A stretch of 6,999 nucleotides of DNA, taken from NCBI GenBank assembly GCA_937916005.1, contig CALGIA010000555.1, forward strand, positions 1 to 6,999. Direction: 5' to 3'. The notes beneath the pieces were generated by a model. The model was not told where the DNA came from, ran no database searches, and was given only the letters and a program-made list of their open reading frames with translations. Below are positions 1-6,078 of the stretch, one piece after another. Within the stretch, counting starts at the first letter, position 1. Every line of letters starts with the position of its first letter. The stretch is from an uncultured Rhodospirillaceae bacterium. GTDB taxonomy: Bacteria > Pseudomonadota > Alphaproteobacteria > MPNO01. The translations under genes and the position numbers were made by a program.

Positions 1-777
1 GCGATAGACGGGGTCGTCATCTGCGGGCCGGGCGATCTTCATGTGGAACACGCCGCCGCCGCGATCGACGCCGGCAAGCATGTGTTGGTGATCAAGCCGC
101 TGGCGCTGCGCCGGACCGAGGCTGTGGAGCTCTATGAGGCGGCGGGCAAAAAGGGGGTCTTTCTCGGCATGGGGTATGAACGTTGCTTTCTGCCCGCAAT
201 CGATGAGCTTCGCCGTCGGGTCGCGGCGGGGGATCTGGGCCAGATTGTCCACGCCGAGGGGGATTATTGCGTTGGCCGCTATTCGAACATGACCCGTGAA
301 CATTGGAAGACCAATTCCGCCGTCGCGCCGGCCGGTGCGCTGGCCGATCACATGTTGTATCTGATGATCGAACTGATCGGGCCCGTCGAGGAACTTCAGG
401 CGCGGGGGCTGCATCTGGCGACCGATCTGGATGCCCCTGACACGTCCACCGTCACGCTGCGTTTCGCCGGGGGCGCCAGCGGATTATTGACCGCCATCGG
501 GGTGACGGCGAACTATGCGCGGGTGGTGTTCTTCGGGACCGAGGGTTGGGCGGAGGTCCGCGGCGCGTCGCGGTTTGAATTCACCCCGTCCATAGGTGAG
601 CCCACGGTGATCGACTTTCCCGAATTTGACAGTTTGCGGAGTCAGCTTGAATGTTTTGCCGTCGCGGCGATGGACGAAGCGGCCTTTCCGGTTTCGCCGG
701 AAAACGCCATCGCCGGTGTGGCCGCTGTCGAAGCCATGGGACAATCGGTAAAAAGTGGTGGCCCGATTGCTCTATAA
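1..777 (+). CDS. Gfo/Idh/MocA family NAD(P)-dependent oxidoreductase, 5'-truncated
   Basis: The reading frame is open from base 1 to the TAA at 775-777, so the start and the N-terminal nucleotide-binding motif lie outside the window; 258 codons remain. The first residues (AIDGVVICGPGDLHVEHAAA) match the end of the Rossmann half of this family, followed by the position of the EKP motif, here IKP at codons 31-33 (91-99). The rest is the alpha/beta C-terminal half, with the active-site helix at codons 112-125. In the family the lysine of EKP and a D-x3-H/Y pair act in hydride transfer to or from a sugar, inositol or related alcohol. Here K32, D116 and Y120 are in place, with Tyr instead of the usual His. 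The substrate cannot be told. Its 3' end overlaps the convergent cupin gene by 6 bp. The GTG at 43 is internal and not the start. Family assignment is firm, substrate unknown. Confidence 0.9.
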   Translation, partial: AIDGVVICGPGDLHVEHAAAAIDAGKHVLVIKPLALRRTEAVELYEAAGKKGVFLGMGYERCFLPAIDELRRRVAAGDLGQIVHAEGDYCVGRYSNMTREHWKTNSAVAPAGALADHMLYLMIELIGPVEELQARGLHLATDLDAPDTSTVTLRFAGGASGLLTAIGVTANYARVVFFGTEGWAEVRGASRFEFTPSIGEPTVIDFPEFDSLRSQLECFAVAAMDEAAFPVSPENAIAGVAAVEAMGQSVKSGGPIAL

Positions 778-1155
778 ATCCTCGAGAAAATTATTCGGGG
801 TTTGCAGCATCGCCAGCAGCAATGCGCCGTTGGGCGCAACCGCAACATGCCGGCTGCCCGCCGGGCGCCAGACGAAGTTTCCGACGGTGCATTCACCGTC
901 CTGGTCTTCCAGGCTGCCTTCGAGAATGTAGCTCTGTTCGATGCCGACATGTTCATGCAGGGGCAGTTTCGAGCCCGGCTCCCAGTGGAACAGTGCGGTG
1001 TACAGGCCTGAATCCGTGTCTTCCAGCAGGACCTTGAATTTCACGCCGGGATACTTTGTCTCGGTCCAGGGCAGGTCGGCCACATTGACATAGCGTGACG
1101 CCATGGAATCCAGTTGATCATGTTGCTTTTCGAGAGTGGGGGTCGCAGCGGTCAT
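772..1155 (-). CDS. Single-domain cupin protein, ChrR-type metal-binding fold
   Basis: A 127-residue protein made almost wholly of one cupin barrel. The first cupin motif is at residues 61-80, with H67, H69 and E73; the second at 92-110 (GNFVWRPAGSRH) with H103. The four ligand positions have the same spacing (0, +2, +6, +36) as the zinc ligands of the cupin-like domain of the anti-sigma factor ChrR, as I recall that structure. The anti-sigma helical domain is absent, so it is not an anti-sigma factor; related stand-alone cupins include dioxygenases such as 2,4'-dihydroxyacetophenone dioxygenase. I chose the ATG at 1155 because GGAG (complement of 1164-1167) lies 8 nt before it; the ATG at 1185 has no such site and would only add ten unlikely residues. 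It lies 78 bp downstream of the flavin oxidoreductase on the same strand, so the two are probably co-transcribed. Probably cytoplasmic; enzyme versus binding protein is open. Confidence 0.88.
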   Translation of the reverse strand: MTAATPTLEKQHDQLDSMASRYVNVADLPWTETKYPGVKFKVLLEDTDSGLYTALFHWEPGSKLPLHEHVGIEQSYILEGSLEDQDGECTVGNFVWRPAGSRHVAVAPNGALLLAMLQTPNNFLEDL

Positions 1156-1163
1156 ATGGGACA

Positions 1164-1167
1164 CTCC
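1164..1167 (-). promoter_or_regulatory. Ribosome binding site of the cupin gene
   Basis: GGAG on the minus strand, 8 nt before the ATG at 1155. It decides the start against the in-frame ATG at 1185, which has no comparable site. Confidence 0.6.
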
Positions 1168-1233
1168 GGTTGGATGAGGTGGCATTCATGAGCGCTGGAT
1201 TTTGCCGTCTGACGCCGACGATTGCAATCAATC

Positions 1234-2259
1234 CTATTGGTTGGCGAAAGCCGGCATGACTTGTTCCGCGAACATTTCCAGTGAGGCTATTTCGCGCGCG
1301 TGCCCGAGATCGCCGAAACAGAACTGCAAGATGGGATAGTTGAATCCGGCTTCACCGATCTGTGCGGCCAGGGTTTCGCGGACATGATCGGGTGTGCCGG
1401 TGATGACCACGCCCAGTTTGCGCGCCAAATCGAAACTGTCCATTTTCAAAAGCGGGGAATCGCCACCCCGTTCCCGCCATAGCTTGGAGAGATGGCCAAA
1501 CCAGTAGTCGTAACCGGGCCGGGCAAAGCGTACTGCCTCGGCGTCGGAGTCGGCGACATACACCAGACGGTAGCCGCCGATCAGGGGGTCCGTGCGCGCG
1601 CTGTGTTTGCGCAGCGGATGATCCTTGTGCCGTTCCCATGCTTCCCGATATGCAGCGGAAACTTCCGCTACTCTCGGCGTCGGGCCGAGGGATACGACAT
1701 TCATGCCGTAGCGCGCCGCGAAATCGATGCTCTGTGGACTTCCCGGGGCGCACCACAGGGGAATTGGTTTCTGGATCGTTGGCGTTTCCATGGGAACGTC
1801 ATGATATTGGAAGCGATCACTTTCCCAATCGAGTGTCTTTTCGGTCAGCCCCGTAAGCACGATATCCAGAACTTCCGCATAGATGGCGAACGAGTCCTCT
1901 TCGCTGATGCCGAAGAATCCGATTTCATGGGGCGAGACGCCGCGCCCGACGCCGACATCAAGCCGTCCGCCGGAGATATTGTCGAGCATTCCGATTTCCT
2001 CGATCAGGCGCAGCGGCTCGTACAGCGGTAGCAGATACATCATGGCGCCGATGCGCAGGACCGATGTTTCCCGTGCAACAGCCGCCAGATAAACGCTCGG
2101 TGACGGCGCCATCCCCAGCGGCGTGCCATGGTGTTCGGCGATGTGATACCCGTAAAACCCGGCTTTCTCCGCAGCGACGGTGAAAGCCAGCCTCTCGTTG
2201 AAAAACTGTTGTAATGGCTCATCGCGCCGGTCGAGATGATCGAATATTCCAAATTTCAT
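1234..2259 (-). CDS. Luciferase-like (LLM class) flavin-dependent oxidoreductase
   Basis: A 341-residue protein of the bacterial luciferase superfamily, a TIM-barrel group that uses reduced FMN or F420, often to mono-oxygenate small organic substrates. It begins MKFGIFDHLD, a typical first strand. It has AEHH at 41-44, where luciferase alpha carries its catalytic His44, the family signature NISGGRLDVGVGRG at 94-107, and GTPDHV at 288-293, expected near the cofactor phosphate. The length is normal for a single-chain member. The start at 2259 is preferred because the family begins at this methionine and AGAGGA (complement of 2271-2276) lies 11 nt upstream. The ATG at 2331 would add 24 residues of non-family sequence. 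It is the first gene of a probable two-gene operon with the cupin and is divergent from the histidine kinase. Cofactor preference and substrate cannot be read from the sequence; the absence of a visible F420 partner makes FMN more likely. Confidence 0.92.
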   Translation of the reverse strand: MKFGIFDHLDRRDEPLQQFFNERLAFTVAAEKAGFYGYHIAEHHGTPLGMAPSPSVYLAAVARETSVLRIGAMMYLLPLYEPLRLIEEIGMLDNISGGRLDVGVGRGVSPHEIGFFGISEEDSFAIYAEVLDIVLTGLTEKTLDWESDRFQYHDVPMETPTIQKPIPLWCAPGSPQSIDFAARYGMNVVSLGPTPRVAEVSAAYREAWERHKDHPLRKHSARTDPLIGGYRLVYVADSDAEAVRFARPGYDYWFGHLSKLWRERGGDSPLLKMDSFDLARKLGVVITGTPDHVRETLAAQIGEAGFNYPILQFCFGDLGHAREIASLEMFAEQVMPAFANQ

Positions 2260-2509
2260 GCGGCAGGCTGTCCTCTGATTCGGGCCTCTAATTTGAGTTG
2301 ACGATGCATCACGGATGGGGTGTTTGTCCATGGCTAACGGGATTTGCGTGACTGACGCTGATGCTTTGTTCGGGATCTAACGTGCTGTAATATATTGTTT
2401 TTTCTGTCTTTCTTCTTGTCGGATATCTACTCATTGGTAGCTGAAAATAATTCTTTATTAATTACCGAATGCTACAAATGTCACAGTTAACTTTTGAAAA
2501 ATAGGCGTC
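2260..2509. promoter_or_regulatory. Divergent intergenic region between the flavin oxidoreductase and the kinase
   Basis: About 250 bp without a supported gene; it must hold the promoters for the two outward-facing transcripts. From about 2390 to 2505 it is clearly AT-rich compared with the flanking genes, with a T/C-rich run near 2396-2420 and the AT palindrome ATTAATTA at 2457-2464. A weak sigma70-like pair for the kinase is TTGGTA (2434-2439) and TATTAA (2456-2461), 16 bp apart, each 4 of 6 to consensus. An imperfect inverted repeat, CATTGGTAGC (2432-2441) and GCTACAAATG (2471-2480), surrounds this AT segment. No promoter is strong enough to call with confidence, and no ORF or RNA gene is evident. 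Confidence 0.5.
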
Positions 2510-5500
2510 GTGGTCTTTTGCGACTTCGCAGATATTGTTGGATCAGGCATTTTTACGAATTCACTCAGTTCTTACAATCCAGACAGACCGTATTTTGTAT
2601 GGTTATGCGCGGCCGTTCTCGCCTGCGTATTCCTGATATTTGATCTGTCGGTCCCTCTGGGACTGGCAGGCGGCGTGTTCTATGTGGCTCTGGTCGGGTT
2701 GGCGTGGTGGTTGCCCCATCATCATCATGTTTTGGTGCTGGCGGCCGTCTCGTCCGTGTTGACCGTTGTTGGTTTCATGTTTTCGCCGGATGGGGGCGTT
2801 CCCTGGATTGTCATTTCAAATAGGGGATTGGCGCTTTTCGCGATCTGGGTGATGGCGGTTCCGCTAATGCTTGCGAAGAAAAACCAGCATGCACTGCTCG
2901 CGATCCAGAAGCGCCTGGATGAGATTGGCGAAAATGTCGCCGACTGCGTGATTATTCACGATGCCGATGGCCGGATCGAATCCTTGAATCCTCCCGGCGA
3001 AATTATGTTCGGTTATCCGCCTGGCGAAATAGTCGGGCGGAATGTCGCGACATTAATTCCCGAACGGCAGAGGCCGGAGCTTCTGAAAACGTTTGAAAAG
3101 TTTTCGCAGAGAGAGCCTGGCCAATTGGTCAGCGCACGCACCAACGAACTCATGATGCTGCGTCGTGATGGGTCCGAATTTCCCTCGGAACTTAACCTGA
3201 CGAAATTCGTTAGCGATGGAGACCTGACATATATCGCGACGATCCGCGATATTTCGGAGCGTACCAATACCCAACGTGAATTGCAGCGTCGTATCAATTC
3301 GGCTCGCCTGTTGAAAAACGTGGCGGTTGCGGCGAACGGTGCGGCCGGCGTCAACGACGCCTATAAAGTTTGCCTGAAGGAAATATGCGCTTATACGGGC
3401 TGGTCTGTCGGGCATGTTTATCTGGTGTCTGAAGATGATCCCGATCTCCTGACGCCAACCGATTTCTGGGAGATCAACGATACCGACAGTTTCGGCGAAT
3501 TTCGGCGGGTGACCGGGGAAACATTTTTCAGGAAGGGCGTTGGTATTCCCGGCCTGGCGCTAGAGCGGCGGGCAATGCTGTGGACGCCCAATCATGAGGA
3601 CCTCGGTGTGCCTATCGCTCGGTCAAAAGTTTTTGAGGAGTTCGGATTGCTGTCGGCGCTGATGCTGCCGGTTTTCGTCGATAAGGAAATTGTTGCCATT
3701 CTTGAATTTTTTTCCCGCGATGAAAAGGCGCCCGACGAGGAGGTCCGAGATGTCATATCGGAGGCCGGTATGCTGCTGGGACATAGTATTGCGCGGGCCA
3801 AGGCGGAACATGTCATTAAGGAATACAGCCACTCGATAGAAACCCTTCAACGGGTCGCGGTGGCCATCAATGAAGCGACTACCCTGGACGAGGCTCTGCC
3901 AGCTTGCCTCGATATTGTCTGCACCGAATTCGGATGGCAAGTCGGGCATGTTTACATACGGGGTCAATTGGACAGTCAGAAAATGTCCAGCTCGCTATTT
4001 TGGTATCTTGAGGACCCGTCCGCTTTCGGTTCCTTCCAGGTGGCGACCCGCAAGACGAAAATCCATGATGGTATGGGATTGATCGGGCGCGCCGTGGCTT
4101 CCGGCCAGGTCGAGATAATTCCCGATGTCCGGGAAATGAAACGTTTCCTGCGGCTGGATGCCGCGCTCGAAGCCGGACTTACGGGTGCATGTGTTGTTCC
4201 CATATCCATCGCCCGGAACGTTGTTGCAGTGGTCGAGTTTTTTGCGGCCGAGCGCCTGGTGAGCAATTCCGCACTGGAGAACTTTCTGGCGCAATTGGGG
4301 CCTCTTCTCGCCCGGACTTTTGAAAGAATGCGGTCCAGGGACACCCTGTTAAACGCAAAAAACCAGGCCGAGGCGGCCAGCGAAGCCAAGTCCCAATTTC
4401 TGGCTAATATGAGTCATGAAATCCGGACCCCCATGAACGGGGTTCTCGGCATGACGGGAATTCTGCTGGATACGGATCTCGATGAAGTTCAGCGCGGCTA
4501 TGCGGAAATAGTACGGGATTCAGGACAGATGCTACTGACCCTGATCAACGACATCCTGGATTTTTCGAAGATGGATTCCGATCAGTTTGAACTCGAACTG
4601 ATCGATATGGATATCGCGGAGCTTCTTGTCAGCTTGAGCGATTTGCTCAAGCCGCAGGCGCAACAGAAGGGTCTGGATTTCACTCTTTCCATTTCAAAGG
4701 ATATTTCATCCAATCTTCTCGGCGACTCCGGGCGCATCAGACAGATTCTTTTGAACCTGGTGGGGAATGCGCTCAAGTTCACCAAGGAAGGCGGGGTATC
4801 GATAAAGGTCTACCCGCTCGAACATTCGGAAGAAATGACCGTTCTGAAGTTCGAAGTGGCCGACACCGGTATTGGCCTCAGCGACGAAGAAATTGGCCGG
4901 CTGTTTACCAGGTTCACCCAGGCCGACTCTTCCATGACGCGCCGATTTGGCGGAACCGGCCTTGGCCTGGCAATCAGCAAAAGCCTTGTCGAGATGATGC
5001 ATGGCGAAATTGGTGTGCGGGGTATGCCGGGTAAAGGAAGTACGTTCTGGTTTACGATCCGGCTCGATGCCGCGTGCGCGGAGGAAAAACGTTTGGCCAT
5101 AGAGGCCGCGCCGGTCGTGCGACCGGTCGGGGGACGCATTCTTTTGGCTGAAGACAATGACGTGAACCAGAAGCTTGTGGTCGCGATACTTACCCCGTTT
5201 GGATATGAGATCGATGTGGTGGCCAACGGTCGGGAGGCCGTCAATGCCATCCAATCCACGAATTATGATCTTGTGTTGATGGATGCGGAGATGCCTGAAA
5301 TGGACGGGATAACCGCCACCAGAGCCATTCGCGGCCTCGGTGGCGTTCACGGGAAAATGCCGATCATCGCCCTGACGGCCAATGCCATGGCGGGCGACCG
5401 GGAAAAGTACCGCGCGGCGGGAATGGATGATTATGTGTCCAAGCCCATCGCGATCGAAGAATTGTCTGCCGCCATAGAGCGGCAATTGTCGCGTCCCTAT

Positions 5501-5581
5501 GTGCGGACTCCAGATGTCCAACCGGCAAGCAAATTGGTCGATGGGACATTTGTTCCGGCAATTGCGACGGGAACAGACTGA
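2510..5581 (+). CDS. Membrane-bound hybrid sensor histidine kinase (PAS-GAF-GAF-HisKA-HATPase-REC)
   Basis: A 1023-residue hybrid kinase. Four hydrophobic segments at about 28-47, 49-68, 72-91 and 104-122 form an N-terminal membrane module with a HHHH loop (70-73). A PAS domain follows (about 135-250), then two homologous GAF domains (about 265-430 and 443-605) and a helical linker. The HisKA domain has SHEIRTPMNG with H636 as the likely phosphorylated residue. The ATPase domain shows N753, DTGIGL (785-790), the LFTRFTQAD box and GGTGLGL (814-820). The receiver (about 875-993) has E881/D882, D925 as the phosphate acceptor, T956 and K978. All key residues are intact, so it should be active: ATP to H636, then D925, then an external Hpt protein, since none is attached. 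No Hpt or response regulator gene is in the window. The GTG at 2510 is the first possible standard start after a stop at 2495 and has only a weak AGG 4 nt upstream; the next ATG falls inside the third membrane segment. Signal unknown. Confidence 0.95.
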   Translation: MVFCDFADIVGSGIFTNSLSSYNPDRPYFVWLCAAVLACVFLIFDLSVPLGLAGGVFYVALVGLAWWLPHHHHVLVLAAVSSVLTVVGFMFSPDGGVPWIVISNRGLALFAIWVMAVPLMLAKKNQHALLAIQKRLDEIGENVADCVIIHDADGRIESLNPPGEIMFGYPPGEIVGRNVATLIPERQRPELLKTFEKFSQREPGQLVSARTNELMMLRRDGSEFPSELNLTKFVSDGDLTYIATIRDISERTNTQRELQRRINSARLLKNVAVAANGAAGVNDAYKVCLKEICAYTGWSVGHVYLVSEDDPDLLTPTDFWEINDTDSFGEFRRVTGETFFRKGVGIPGLALERRAMLWTPNHEDLGVPIARSKVFEEFGLLSALMLPVFVDKEIVAILEFFSRDEKAPDEEVRDVISEAGMLLGHSIARAKAEHVIKEYSHSIETLQRVAVAINEATTLDEALPACLDIVCTEFGWQVGHVYIRGQLDSQKMSSSLFWYLEDPSAFGSFQVATRKTKIHDGMGLIGRAVASGQVEIIPDVREMKRFLRLDAALEAGLTGACVVPISIARNVVAVVEFFAAERLVSNSALENFLAQLGPLLARTFERMRSRDTLLNAKNQAEAASEAKSQFLANMSHEIRTPMNGVLGMTGILLDTDLDEVQRGYAEIVRDSGQMLLTLINDILDFSKMDSDQFELELIDMDIAELLVSLSDLLKPQAQQKGLDFTLSISKDISSNLLGDSGRIRQILLNLVGNALKFTKEGGVSIKVYPLEHSEEMTVLKFEVADTGIGLSDEEIGRLFTRFTQADSSMTRRFGGTGLGLAISKSLVEMMHGEIGVRGMPGKGSTFWFTIRLDAACAEEKRLAIEAAPVVRPVGGRILLAEDNDVNQKLVVAILTPFGYEIDVVANGREAVNAIQSTNYDLVLMDAEMPEMDGITATRAIRGLGGVHGKMPIIALTANAMAGDREKYRAAGMDDYVSKPIAIEELSAAIERQLSRPYVRTPDVQPASKLVDGTFVPAIATGTD

Positions 5582-5596
5582 ATCTGATAGGATCGT

Positions 5597-5681
5597 TACC
5601 GCGTCGCGTCGCCTGCGGCGGGATCACCGCGTCGCGTCGCCTGCGGCGGGATCACCGCGTCGCGTCGCCTGCGGCGACGAT
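5597..5681. repeat. Three-unit tandem repeat (28/28/29 bp) over the 3' end of the DUF1330 gene
   Basis: Units are 5597-5624, 5625-5652 and 5653-5681. All share the 23-base core from ACCGCG to CTGCGGCG without a mismatch; units 1 and 2 continue GGGAT, unit 3 continues GACGAT, an indel and substitution. Unit 1 begins with T instead of C. There are no unique spacers, so it is not CRISPR. Unit 3 is coding on the minus strand (last codons of DUF1330, I-V-A-A-G-D-A-T-R plus TG of the stop). The other two units lie between that stop and the end of the kinase gene. Each core can form a short hairpin. Confidence 0.95.
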
Positions 5682-5957
5682 GGTGAGCTCGTTCCGCGCA
5701 ACGCCGTCGGCCCGTCGGAAGGCGGCGGCTGATTGATATTCATCCGAGTTGAAACAGGTTTCCGCATCGGCCAGTGACGGGAACTCGATGACGACATAGC
5801 GTTCAAAGGTTTCCGGGCCTTCAAGCGTTTTATGTTCCGCGCCGCGCGCCAACACCTTGCCGTTATACTTCGTCAGAATTTCGGGAATTCGGTCGGTATA
5901 TTTCTTATATTCCACCGGATCGTTGATCCTGGCCCGGGCCATCCAGTATGCGGTCAT
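5652..5957 (-). CDS. DUF1330 family small protein
   Basis: A 101-residue protein with the layout of the DUF1330 family, small dimeric alpha/beta-barrel-like (ferredoxin-fold) proteins of unknown function: MTAYWMARARINDP at the start, YKKY-x-IPEILTKYNGKVLARG in the middle, then RYVVIEFPSLADAETCFNSDEYQ and a basic stretch. GGGAGA (complement of 5965-5970) lies 7 nt before the ATG at 5957, a strong site. Family members usually end soon after the last strand, with something like VEG; here LTIVAA is followed by GDATR, which is encoded by a tandem repeat unit, so the C-terminal tail seems secondarily altered. It is divergent from the VOC-GST pair, 121 bp away, and convergent with the kinase. No catalytic residue can be named with confidence; the cytoplasm is the likely location. 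Confidence 0.9.
   Translation of the reverse strand: MTAYWMARARINDPVEYKKYTDRIPEILTKYNGKVLARGAEHKTLEGPETFERYVVIEFPSLADAETCFNSDEYQSAAAFRRADGVARNELTIVAAGDATR
5662..5679. terminator. Possible hairpin at the convergent gene ends (no T-tract)
   Basis: CGTCGCC (5663-5669), loop TGC, GGCGACG (5673-5679): a perfect 7-bp GC-rich stem within the last repeat unit, with 4-5 bp versions in the other two units. The position, just after the kinase and at the end of the oppositely oriented DUF1330 gene, suits a transcription barrier or RNA 3'-end stabiliser. No run of T follows on either strand and the stem is part of the DUF1330 coding sequence, so a standard intrinsic terminator is doubtful. Confidence 0.25.
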
Positions 5958-6007
5958 GGCTTTATCTCCCTTTTGAAATCATACACGCCGCTGTGATTAT
6001 GCCCAGC

Positions 6008-6039
6008 GCCGGTACATTGTGATGCCGGTGCATTGTGAT
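6008..6039 (+). repeat. 16-bp direct tandem repeat upstream of the VOC gene
   Basis: GCCGGTACATTGTGAT (6008-6023) is followed at once by GCCGGTGCATTGTGAT (6024-6039), with one mismatch. The pair ends 39 bp before the chosen GTG start of the VOC gene. A candidate repeated operator or a recent slippage duplication. Confidence 0.9.
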
Positions 6040-6040
6040 A

Positions 6041-6050
6041 ATGTCGACAT
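6041..6050. promoter_or_regulatory. 10-bp perfect palindrome, candidate operator
   Basis: ATGTCGACAT reads the same on both strands and directly follows the tandem repeat, 28 bp before the VOC start. A dimeric regulator could bind here, but a 10-bp palindrome can also arise by chance. Confidence 0.3.
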
Positions 6051-6069
6051 ATGGAATCAACTGACGAAC

Positions 6070-6073
6070 GAGG
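6070..6073 (+). promoter_or_regulatory. Ribosome binding site deciding the VOC gene start
   Basis: GAGG, 5 nt before the GTG at 6079. It supports this start over the in-frame GTG/ATG at 6019/6022, which sit inside the tandem repeat. Confidence 0.55.
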
Positions 6074-6078
6074 TTGGT

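Larger units (their letters stand above)
5958..6078. promoter_or_regulatory. Divergent control region between DUF1330 and the VOC-GST operon
   Basis: This 121-bp region must drive both directions. It contains the 16-bp tandem repeat (6008-6039), three copies of TGTGAT (5992-5997, 6018-6023, 6034-6039), an inverted CATT-N5-AATG (6031-6043) and the 10-bp perfect palindrome ATGTCGACAT (6041-6050). GATAAT at 6037-6042 resembles a -10 box for the plus strand, but no well-spaced -35 was found. The arrangement suggests a regulator site; TGTGA is reminiscent of Crp/Fnr half-sites, but no full dyad of that type is present. Confidence 0.5.

Noticed and set aside
651..1037. Plus-strand ORF of 128 codons across the dehydrogenase end and the cupin
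   Set aside because: It overlaps two well-supported genes in other frames and its Arg/Cys/Pro-rich composition is typical of a wrong frame in GC-rich DNA.
2260..2331. Upstream ATG at 2331 as the start of the flavin oxidoreductase
   Set aside because: It adds 24 residues unlike the family; the internal methionine at 2259 gives the expected MKFGIF start with a ribosome site.
3013..3967. Several minus-strand ORFs of 74-120 codons opposite the PAS and GAF domains
   Set aside because: All are antisense to conserved kinase domains and show no family features.
4706..5521. Long minus-strand ORF of 271 codons opposite the kinase ATPase and receiver domains
   Set aside because: It lies entirely antisense to sequence with intact kinase and receiver motifs, has no recognisable domain and no ribosome site I could support; a shadow of codon bias.
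5597..5681. CRISPR array
   Set aside because: Repeat units abut with no unique spacers, and no cas genes are present.
5992..6039. Crp or Fnr binding site from the TGTGAT copies
   Set aside because: The copies are all in the same orientation; no TGTGA-N6-TCACA or TTGAT-N4-ATCAA dyad was found.
6019..6078. GTG/ATG at 6019/6022 as the start of the VOC protein
   Set aside because: The added 20 residues are encoded by the tandem repeat and palindrome region and do not look like the family; GTG at 6079 has GAGG at good spacing.
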